From NCBI GenBank assembly GCA_900553755.1, contig USEX01000033.1:1-7449 (forward strand): a DNA stretch of 7,449 bases, given 5' to 3'. Shown here in pieces: positions 1-5,497 of this stretch. Under the pieces are notes generated by a model that searched no databases, was not told the origin of the DNA, and saw nothing but the letters and a program-made list of their open reading frames with translations. The first letter of the stretch is position 1; each line of letters begins with the position of its first letter. Position numbers and translations under genes: made by a program. Source of the DNA: an uncultured Clostridium sp. Lineage in GTDB: Bacteria > Bacillota > Clostridia > TANB77 > CAG-508.

Positions 1-18
1 AACTCCTGTTGCTTTCAT
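1..18 (-). CDS. spoVT: 5' end of a SpoVT/AbrB-family sporulation regulator (partial, first 6 codons)
   Basis: Only the first six codons lie in the window: ATG at 16-18, then codons for K-A-T-G-V, running off the left edge. A strong ribosome binding site (GGGAGG, 25-30 on the minus strand) sits 6 bases before the ATG. The peptide M-K-A-T-G-V is nearly the same as the start of SpoVT, an AbrB-type DNA-binding regulator that acts in the forespore under sigma-G and starts M-K-A-T-G-I in Bacillus subtilis as I recall it. A sigma-G-like promoter just upstream (54-83) agrees with this, since spoVT is a known sigma-G target. Six residues cannot prove a family; the call rests on peptide, promoter and ribosome binding site together. 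Another AbrB-type protein is the main alternative. Confidence 0.6.
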
Positions 19-53
19 TCTCTTCCTCCCTTTATTTTTTCTTTTTATGTTTC

Positions 54-83
54 TAGTATTTCCTTCTTTTACTTTTTTATTCA
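54..83 (-). promoter_or_regulatory. Putative sigma-G (forespore) promoter for the spoVT-like gene
   Basis: On the minus strand a TGAATA hexamer (83 down to 78) is followed after 17 bases by AATACTA (60 down to 54). The known Bacillus sigma-G consensus is about TGAATA, 17-18 bases, CATACTA, so this matches 6/6 and 6/7 with correct spacing. Transcription would begin near 46-48, giving a leader of roughly 30 bases that includes the ribosome binding site at 25-30. The site lies between the terminator of the preceding operon and the start codon at 18, where a promoter is expected. The DNA is AT-rich, so chance similarity is possible, but the C in the -10 box and the G in the -35 box are both matched. 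Confidence 0.55.
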
Positions 84-93
84 ATATTAAACT

Positions 94-131
94 AAAAAAT
101 CCAACTTATACATTGTATAAATTGGATTCTT
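94..131 (-). terminator. Rho-independent terminator of the recD2-comF-NTPase operon
   Basis: Bases 98-104 (AATCCAA) pair with 122-128, and 106-111 (TTATAC) pair with 115-120, with one mismatch (105/121) and a 3-base loop (112-114): a 13-pair stem. On the minus strand it is followed by six T (99-94), as expected just after the NTPase stop codon at 134-136. The plus strand also has a T-run after the stem (130-135), so it could work in both directions, although both flanking genes are on the minus strand. Confidence 0.8.
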
Positions 132-133
132 TT

Positions 134-2095
134 TTATAATAATTCTTGTGGTAATTTGTAGCTGTCTAGTATGTTTCCTAATTCTTTTGCAAATTCTTCT
201 ATCATTACAGTTTTTATCGTTGGTCTTTTTCCATCTATATAATCTTCCATTATTTGCTTTATTTTAGCAATATTTTCCATCTCTGGAGCAATTTCTTTTT
301 TATGATGTTTAGCTCTTTCTGCTAAAGTTTCTCTTATTGATACTATATCTTCATTACTTGCACAAGATATTCTTTGGAACATTTGGAATGGATCATAATA
401 CTTAAATATTGGTATATTACTGCACTCTTTAGCAAATTTTTCATAAAATATCTCCATCTTCATAGGAATATATTTAAATACTTCTTCAGCCTTTTCTCTA
501 TACATCTTATCTTTTAATTGTGAATTTATTGTTTTAAACCTTGCTATAATATTTTGCATCTCTGCTCCCATATTATCTGTTTCAATTTGTTGCAATTCTT
601 CATCCGCATTCTCAAAATATTTTGATTTTACAGATGCCAAATTCATTCCATTTAAAAATACACTTTCAATTGTTTTTATATCATAATCTATTAAATTTTT
701 CTCTATAAAATATCTAAAATATGCAAATAATTTAACTATTTCTATTGGCTGTATTTCGCCCTTATTAACACTATCTATAACCTGCTGAATAACACTAGAA
801 AATTGGTCATCATTTATTTTCCAATATTCTTCTGTTAATAATTTCTTATAGCCTGGTAATTTATCTGTATCTACAGTATTTATTATTACATCCATATTTT
901 CTTTGAATGTTTTCATATCAAATATTCTTGTTCTTACGTACAATTCTATAAATTTAAAGAACCTATATTCTGCTTTAAAGTTGTAATAATAAGTATTATC
1001 AAATTCCTTAATATAAAATTGTCTATTATCCATAAATACTCTTGATGATACCAATATTGCTCTATATTCTTCGTTGTTTTCTATGTTCTTAAACTTATCT
1101 TTTGTTATTCTTCCCGCTTTTATTTCAAAAGATATAGCTATTGTAAATATAAGCATTGTTTGCAATACTCTATTGTTGGTATTTGGATAGCTTTTATTTA
1201 CCATATCAAATATTTTCTTAAAATCATTCAAAGAATGTTTTAAAATTCTTAAGTTTCTAGTTCCACTCTTCTCAAATGTGGAAGTTATTAAATATGAGTT
1301 TTCTCTTAAAAATCTTATTAATTCTGGATATCTCTCATATCTCATTAATAATCCGTTTATAATGTAAGTGAACTCTGGATTATATTCAAAAGTCTCTCCT
1401 ATTAACTTTTCTTTAATTCTTTCATAATCATTGGCTTTATCAAAAACATATTCTATGGTATCTTGTATTCTTTCAACCATCGGCTCGTCTGTTTTTTCTG
1501 TTAGCTTGTTTTCTTTGTCCAACAAATATGTTGCAATAAAAGTTTTCATTTCCAAATTGCTGCTTTTTAGCTTTGTTGAAAGCTCTTTTTCATTACATAT
1601 TATTATTGTTTTAATATGGTCGTGTTCAACGAAATTATTTATATATCCTAATATGTCTATTACATCCACATTTGCTCTTTCCAGGTCATCGAAGCATAAT
1701 ATCTTATCATCTGTAGAAAAGAATTCTTTATAATCTATTTTATCTCCATTTTGAGTCACACCAAAAAAGTTTGCCATATCCAAACCGGTTTTAGCGTACT
1801 CTGGTATAGTTGTTTGAGAATTAGAATTCATAAATTTTTTCAAATTCTTATCCATTAGCTGAGTGGTTTCTATGAATATTTTTTTGCTTATTTCCTCCAA
1901 ATTAGAAATACCATATAAAGACATATAAATAGTAGTATATTTTTTGCCGTTTATTTGCATTGATTCAATCTTTTTTCTTATTTTGTGGTTCCAAAAATAG
2001 GTTTTTCCGCTTCCCCACTCACCATTAATCATTATTGCATAATCAGTATAATCTGACCTAATATAATCTAAAATACTTTCTACTAAATCTTCCAC
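134..2095 (-). CDS. KAP-like P-loop NTPase of unknown function (653 aa)
   Basis: This is a large P-loop NTPase, most like the KAP family or related uncharacterised 'P-loop NTPase fold' proteins. Walker A is G-E-W-G-S-G-K-T at residues 25-32, very close to the N-terminus. Walker B is I-L-C-F-D-D-L-E-R at 132-140, with D136/D137. A strand ending in N168 (I-I-I-C-N) fits a sensor-1 position, and N-L-R-I-L-K at 281-286 may supply a sensor-2-like arginine (inference). Many KAP ATPases have membrane helices between Walker A and B; none is visible here. One hydrophobic stretch (about 310-324) is only borderline. The rest is lysine/glutamate-rich with no domain I recognise. The start is GTG (2093-2095) with AGGAGG at 2103-2108, 7 bases away. 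It lies 15 bases after the comF stop, so it is probably co-transcribed. KAP ATPases occur in some anti-phage systems (QatA, for example), but no partner gene is present and the role is unknown. Confidence 0.75.
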   Translation of the reverse strand: MEDLVESILDYIRSDYTDYAIMINGEWGSGKTYFWNHKIRKKIESMQINGKKYTTIYMSLYGISNLEEISKKIFIETTQLMDKNLKKFMNSNSQTTIPEYAKTGLDMANFFGVTQNGDKIDYKEFFSTDDKILCFDDLERANVDVIDILGYINNFVEHDHIKTIIICNEKELSTKLKSSNLEMKTFIATYLLDKENKLTEKTDEPMVERIQDTIEYVFDKANDYERIKEKLIGETFEYNPEFTYIINGLLMRYERYPELIRFLRENSYLITSTFEKSGTRNLRILKHSLNDFKKIFDMVNKSYPNTNNRVLQTMLIFTIAISFEIKAGRITKDKFKNIENNEEYRAILVSSRVFMDNRQFYIKEFDNTYYYNFKAEYRFFKFIELYVRTRIFDMKTFKENMDVIINTVDTDKLPGYKKLLTEEYWKINDDQFSSVIQQVIDSVNKGEIQPIEIVKLFAYFRYFIEKNLIDYDIKTIESVFLNGMNLASVKSKYFENADEELQQIETDNMGAEMQNIIARFKTINSQLKDKMYREKAEEVFKYIPMKMEIFYEKFAKECSNIPIFKYYDPFQMFQRISCASNEDIVSIRETLAERAKHHKKEIAPEMENIAKIKQIMEDYIDGKRPTIKTVMIEEFAKELGNILDSYKLPQELL

Positions 2096-2110
2096 AATTC
2101 TTCCTCCTAT

Positions 2111-2761
2111 TTAATCTTTTGCTATTGTTACTATTCCTATACTTTTAGGATTAAAGTTGTTTATTATTTTTGCACATTCTTTTACCGTATTTCCAGTTGT
2201 ATATATGTCATCAAAAATCAATATTTTTTTATTGTATATCTTGTCCACTTCTTTTTTATTAAATTCATATGCATTTAACACATTTTTTGCTCTTTCTATT
2301 TTGCTTAAGGTACTCTGTTTTGAATTATTTTTAGTTTTTATTAGAACTTGGGTACTATATGTAATATTCCCTAGTTTTTTAACTAAAGCCTTTGCTATCA
2401 GCTCTGTTTGGTTATATCCTCTAAGCAATTTTCTTTTTCTATGAATTGGAACTGGGATAATTATATCATAAGATTTTATAAAATCACATATTTTTTTATT
2501 ATCTAATATAATTTTTACAAAAGTTTTATACAAATATGCACAATCATTAAATTTGTAATTTATAATTAGTTTTCTTACAATTCCATCATATTTGAAAACA
2601 TACATAAATTCACTAATCCCAGCATCTAGGTTGTATTTTTCTAATTTGCTTAATGCAATTTTTTCTATTTGTTTTCCACAATCAGTGCACAAATAATCTT
2701 TGTTTATTTTCCCACATATTCCACATGTTGGCGGGAAAATAATATCTAGTAATTTTTCTAT
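2111..2761 (-). CDS. comF: ComF-family phosphoribosyltransferase-like competence protein, apparent AUA start
   Basis: ComF (ComFC) proteins combine an N-terminal zinc finger with a phosphoribosyltransferase fold and are linked to DNA uptake during transformation, probably on the cytoplasmic side. Numbered from the start chosen here (216 aa), the protein has C13-x2-C16 and C25-x2-C28 (zinc finger), P-V-P near 103-105, R-G-Y-N-Q at 114-118, and the PRPP-binding loop I-L-I-F-D-D-I-Y-T-T-G-N-T at 180-192. The first conventional start is TTG at 2690-2692 (193 aa), but it has no ribosome binding site and removes the first Cys pair. Open sequence upstream encodes a typical ComF beginning (E-K-L-L-D-I-I-F-P-P-T-C-G-I-C-G-K). 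The only suitably placed start is ATA (2759-2761), 5 bases after AGGAGG. It begins 9 bases after the recD2 stop and precedes the NTPase gene by 15 bases, so it is mid-operon. The family call is firm; the start is inference. Confidence 0.9.
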   Translation of the reverse strand: MEKLLDIIFPPTCGICGKINKDYLCTDCGKQIEKIALSKLEKYNLDAGISEFMYVFKYDGIVRKLIINYKFNDCAYLYKTFVKIILDNKKICDFIKSYDIIIPVPIHRKRKLLRGYNQTELIAKALVKKLGNITYSTQVLIKTKNNSKQSTLSKIERAKNVLNAYEFNKKEVDKIYNKKILIFDDIYTTGNTVKECAKIINNFNPKSIGIVTIAKD

Positions 2762-2766
2762 ACCTG

Positions 2767-2772
2767 CCTCCT
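2767..2772 (-). promoter_or_regulatory. Ribosome binding site of comF, overlapping the recD2 stop codon
   Basis: The minus strand reads AGGAGG here, and its first two bases are the last two of the recD2 UAG stop (2771-2773). It lies 5 bases before the ATA codon at 2759-2761 and about 74 bases before the TTG at 2692, so it cannot serve the TTG. The overlap suggests that ribosomes ending on recD2 start again on comF. Confidence 0.8.
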
Positions 2773-5023
2773 ACAAAATTTTTTCCATTTTATATTTTAG
2801 ACCAGTATTTCTATTTTTAGTATTGTTATTAGCTATCATATAATCTACTATATTTTTATTTCCAATTACTATAAGCATTTTCTTTGCTCTAGTTATAGCC
2901 GTATATATTAAATTTCTTGTTTGCAACATTGGTGCAAGTTGGCAAATTGGTAATATTACAACATCAAACTCGCTTCCTTGCGCTTTATGAACGGTTATTG
3001 CATATGCATGTTCTAATTGGTCTAAATCCGCATTTTCATAAATAGCTGTTTTACCATCATCAAATTTCACTCTAACATTCTTTTCTACAGGATTTATCCT
3101 TTCTATTATTCCCAATTCTCCATTAAATACTCCGTTACCTAAATCCTTTCCAAATTTATTATCACTATCTTTTTCCCATATCATATTGTAATTGTTTTTT
3201 ACTTGCATAACTCTATCATTTTCTCTGAAAGTAACTTCTCCGAATGATTTTTCATTTTTTCCTTCATCATATCCATTTAATTTTTCCTGCAATATCTTAT
3301 TTAATTCTTTCGTCCCCACCATTCCTTTTTTAGTTGGTGTAATTATCTGAATATTATTTAAAAAATCAAAGTCTCCATATTTCTTTAATCTTCCACTGCA
3401 CAAGCTAATTATAGTTTCAACTATTCTTTCAGGTCTATTTTCATTAATGAAAAAGAAATCATCTAAAAGCTCTATATCTTCATTTTCATCTATATCTGCT
3501 TTTTTCTCTTCTATAAAATTCATACCTTCATTAACTCTATGAGCATTTACTATTATCTTGCTTTTAGCAGCTTGTCTAAATATTTGATTTAATACAATTG
3601 TTGTTATTCTGTTTGAAGCTATTATATCTTTTAGTACGCATCCCGGGCCAACTGATGGCAGCTGATCTATATCTCCTACCAACACTAATTTTGTTCCTTT
3701 GTAAATTGCCTTTAATAAATAATTCATCAAAAACATATCCACCATTGAGGTTTCGTCTACAATTATTATATCTCCATCAATTGGTGTAACTAGTAAATCC
3801 ACATTAAAGTTATCATTTTCGTCAGACACCATTCCTGCCAATTCTAATAATCTATGAAGAGTTTTTGCTTCTTCACCGGTTGTTTCTGTCATTCTTTTCG
3901 CAGCTCTTCCTGTTGGAGCACACAAAACCGGTTTCATTCCATGTTTTTTATATAATTCTATTATTGCTTTTATTATTGTTGTTTTTCCTGTTCCCGGTCC
4001 ACCAGTTATAACACACACATTATTATCATTTATGCTCTCTATCGCTTCTTTTTGCTTTTCAGATAGATTCATCCCTATCTGTTTTTGAATTTCTTCTAAC
4101 TCCGTAAATATTTTCTTTATGTATTTCACATTATCGCAATTATTTAAGCTTATAAGCTTTTCCGCTATATTAAGCTCTGTATCATAGAAGCTTTTAGAAT
4201 ATATCCACTCTGTTCCATCATCTCTATCTTCTATTATTACTTCCTCTTTTGCCTTCATTTTTATTATTGCTTCTTCTACTACATTTTCTGATACATTTAA
4301 TAACGATTTTACATATTCTACTAAGTGATTATAAATAACAGCTGAATGCCCATTTAAAGCTACTTTTTCTAATCCGTATTTAATACCGCTTCTTACTCTT
4401 TTATAGTTATCCTGCTCATAGCCTAGCTCTAATGCTATTTTATCTACCTTCTCGAAATTTACTTTATTTGCTACATCTATAAGAACATATGGATTTGCCT
4501 CTATCTGCTCTAATGCATCTTCTCCAAGTTTTTTATAAACTGTTTCTGCTCCCTGAGGTCCTATTCCAAATTTATCTAAAAAGCCAACAATCTGCCATAA
4601 CTCCCAATTTTTCAAAAATTCTGCTGCTATATCAAAAGCCTTTTCTTTAGTAATTCCCTTAATTTTGGTTAATTTTTGTGGTTCTAATTTTATTACATTT
4701 ATTGTATCATTGCCAAAAGTTTCAACTATTTTTTTAGCAGTTGCTGGACCTATTCCTTTAAAATTGCCGTTTGCCAAGTATTTTTCCAATGCTTCTGGTG
4801 TTGTAGGCATTATTTTTTCAAAAGTCATTATCTTTAATTGTTCACCATAATCTGGATGTTTTATTAAATTACCAATAAGTTTTAAGCTATCACCTACATT
4901 AATAAAAGGCAAATAACCAACAACAGTAATCTCTTCATTTTCATTTGTTAGAAATTCTGCAACAGTATAGCTATTAGTATCGTTTTTATAAATTATATTA
5001 GTTAATTGACCTTCTATTTCCAA
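2771..5023 (-). CDS. recD2: RecD2-type ATP-dependent 5'-3' DNA helicase (SF1B)
   Basis: RecD2 (YrrC in Bacillus) is a stand-alone superfamily 1B helicase that unwinds DNA 5' to 3' in repair and replication-fork processing, without RecBC. Numbered from TTG 5023 (750 aa): an N-terminal OB-like region (1-75); helix-hairpin-helix segments including F-K-G-I-G-P at about 88-93; Walker A G-G-P-G-T-G-K-T-T at 341-349; motif Ia A-P-T-G-R-A-A at 369-375; Walker B I-I-I-V-D-E-T-S-M-V-D at 419-429; motif III V-G-D-I-D-Q-L-P-S-V-G at 449-459; motif V-like H-K-A-Q-G-S-E-F at 679-686; and motif VI Y-T-A-I-T-R-A-K-K at 707-715. The length is normal (Bacillus protein about 800 aa). An upstream ATG (5045-5047) would add 8 residues but has no ribosome binding site and lies only about 7 bases from the predicted transcript start. 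TTG (5021-5023) has AAGGAG 6 bases before it. First gene of the operon with comF and the KAP-like NTPase. Confidence 0.95.
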   Translation of the reverse strand: MEIEGQLTNIIYKNDTNSYTVAEFLTNENEEITVVGYLPFINVGDSLKLIGNLIKHPDYGEQLKIMTFEKIMPTTPEALEKYLANGNFKGIGPATAKKIVETFGNDTINVIKLEPQKLTKIKGITKEKAFDIAAEFLKNWELWQIVGFLDKFGIGPQGAETVYKKLGEDALEQIEANPYVLIDVANKVNFEKVDKIALELGYEQDNYKRVRSGIKYGLEKVALNGHSAVIYNHLVEYVKSLLNVSENVVEEAIIKMKAKEEVIIEDRDDGTEWIYSKSFYDTELNIAEKLISLNNCDNVKYIKKIFTELEEIQKQIGMNLSEKQKEAIESINDNNVCVITGGPGTGKTTIIKAIIELYKKHGMKPVLCAPTGRAAKRMTETTGEEAKTLHRLLELAGMVSDENDNFNVDLLVTPIDGDIIIVDETSMVDMFLMNYLLKAIYKGTKLVLVGDIDQLPSVGPGCVLKDIIASNRITTIVLNQIFRQAAKSKIIVNAHRVNEGMNFIEEKKADIDENEDIELLDDFFFINENRPERIVETIISLCSGRLKKYGDFDFLNNIQIITPTKKGMVGTKELNKILQEKLNGYDEGKNEKSFGEVTFRENDRVMQVKNNYNMIWEKDSDNKFGKDLGNGVFNGELGIIERINPVEKNVRVKFDDGKTAIYENADLDQLEHAYAITVHKAQGSEFDVVILPICQLAPMLQTRNLIYTAITRAKKMLIVIGNKNIVDYMIANNNTKNRNTGLKYKMEKIL

Positions 5024-5029
5024 GATTTG

Positions 5030-5035
5030 CTCCTT
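5030..5035 (-). promoter_or_regulatory. Ribosome binding site that places the recD2 start at TTG
   Basis: AAGGAG on the minus strand lies 6 bases before TTG 5021-5023. It falls inside the reading frame that would begin at ATG 5047, and that ATG is preceded only by A/T-rich sequence with no purine-rich site. Together with the promoter at 5061-5089 this favours the shorter protein. Confidence 0.75.
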
Positions 5036-5053
5036 TTTATACTTCATTTTCGC

Positions 5054-5074
5054 AAATATTATAATATAATATTT
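5054..5074. repeat. Perfect 10-bp inverted repeat over the recD2 -10 region
   Basis: AAATATTATA (5054-5063) is repeated in inverse as TATAATATTT (5065-5074) around a single central A. It covers the -10 hexamer and reaches the predicted start point of transcription. It could be an operator for a dimeric repressor, or chance symmetry in a stretch made only of A and T. Confidence 0.4.
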
Positions 5075-5089
5075 TTCTAATTATATCAA
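5061..5089 (-). promoter_or_regulatory. Sigma-A promoter of the recD2-comF-NTPase operon
   Basis: On the minus strand, TTGATA (5089 down to 5084; 5/6 match to TTGACA) and TATTAT (5066 down to 5061; 5/6 match to TATAAT) are 17 bases apart. Transcription should begin near 5054, leaving about 30 bases of leader before TTG 5023. A perfect TATAAT also lies at 5063-5058, but 20 bases from the -35 box, which is too far. An inverted repeat (5054-5074) overlaps the -10 box. Confidence 0.65.
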
Positions 5090-5107
5090 GTTTTTTTATT
5101 TTTTCTA

Positions 5108-5136
5108 TTTATATTTTTATTTATTTATGTTACAAT
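5108..5136 (+). promoter_or_regulatory. Putative sigma-A extended -10 promoter for the YvyF-like gene
   Basis: TTTATA (5108-5113; 4/6 match to TTGACA), a 17-base spacer, then TACAAT (5131-5136; 5/6 match), preceded by TG one base upstream (5128-5129), which makes an extended -10 element. Transcription would begin near 5143, leaving a leader of roughly 57 bases. It is divergent from the recD2 promoter, with the two -35 boxes about 19 bases apart. Confidence 0.5.
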
Positions 5137-5199
5137 ATCTTACAGTAAATTTGATTATTAGATATTTTTTGATAAATTATACACATAGGAGGAATTATA

Positions 5200-5472
5200 A
5201 TGAATTTAAATAGATGTGAACGTTGCGGTTGTTTTTTTACTTCTAAAAACGATGTATGCCCAAACTGCGTTTCTAAAGATGAGAACGATATTGCGCATCT
5301 TACTACTTTTTTAACTGAAAATGATAAGACTGTATCTGTTGAGGATTTATCTCTTCAAACTGGTGTATCTTTAAAAAATGTAAATAGATTTTTAAAAGAT
5401 AAAAAAATAAATTCTACTTTTACAGATTTAGGATTAACAGATACCCCAACACATTCTAATTGGCAATTTTAA
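5200..5472 (+). CDS. Small zinc-ribbon/HTH protein resembling flagellar operon protein YvyF
   Basis: A 90-residue soluble protein. The N-terminal part has C6-x2-C9 and C20-x2-C23, a four-cysteine zinc-ribbon arrangement (C11 is extra). Residues about 45-70 (V-S-V-E-D-L through D-K-K-I) fit a small helix-turn-helix. The pattern C-x-x-C-G-x-x-F, then C-x-x-C, then 'xxTGVxxxxVxxFL' resembles the YvyF family, named for a gene beside comFC and flgM in Bacillus subtilis. Its exact role is not established; it may regulate genes or bind protein partners. It is shorter than Bacillus YvyF (about 140 aa by recall), with a short tail after the HTH. The ATG start has AGGAGG at 5187-5192, 7 bases upstream. 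It is the only plus-strand gene here, alone between a divergent promoter region and a terminator. The ComF gene is nearby but on the other strand, a rearranged version of the Bacillus neighbourhood. No flagellar genes are visible. Confidence 0.75.
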   Translation: MNLNRCERCGCFFTSKNDVCPNCVSKDENDIAHLTTFLTENDKTVSVEDLSLQTGVSLKNVNRFLKDKKINSTFTDLGLTDTPTHSNWQF

Positions 5473-5497
5473 AAAGACAGAATTTTTTCTGTCTTTT
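5472..5497. terminator. Bidirectional terminator between the YvyF-like gene and pdp
   Basis: AAAAGACAGAA (5472-5482) pairs perfectly with TTCTGTCTTTT (5487-5497) around a TTTT loop: an 11-pair stem with A-runs and T-runs on both sides. It starts on the last base of the YvyF-like stop codon and reaches into the pdp stop codon (5496-5498), so the two convergent genes share one very compact hairpin. Confidence 0.85.

Noticed and set aside
1431..1733. Plus-strand open frame of 100 codons inside the NTPase gene
   Set aside because: It lies antisense to a gene with clear motifs, has no ribosome binding site, and its serine/phenylalanine/leucine-rich product is typical of the reverse strand of AT-rich coding DNA.
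2157..2444. Plus-strand open frame of 95 codons inside comF
   Set aside because: Antisense to the conserved phosphoribosyltransferase region; the apparent membrane protein is an artefact of T-rich codons.
5101..5128. Short TTTA/TTAT repeats in the divergent intergenic region
   Set aside because: Irregular low-complexity AT sequence; too short and imperfect to call a tandem repeat or an origin.
5151..5183. Second plus-strand promoter TTGATT with TATACA at 5178-5183
   Set aside because: Spacing to TATACA is 21 bases, and transcription would start within the ribosome binding site of the YvyF-like gene, leaving no usable leader.
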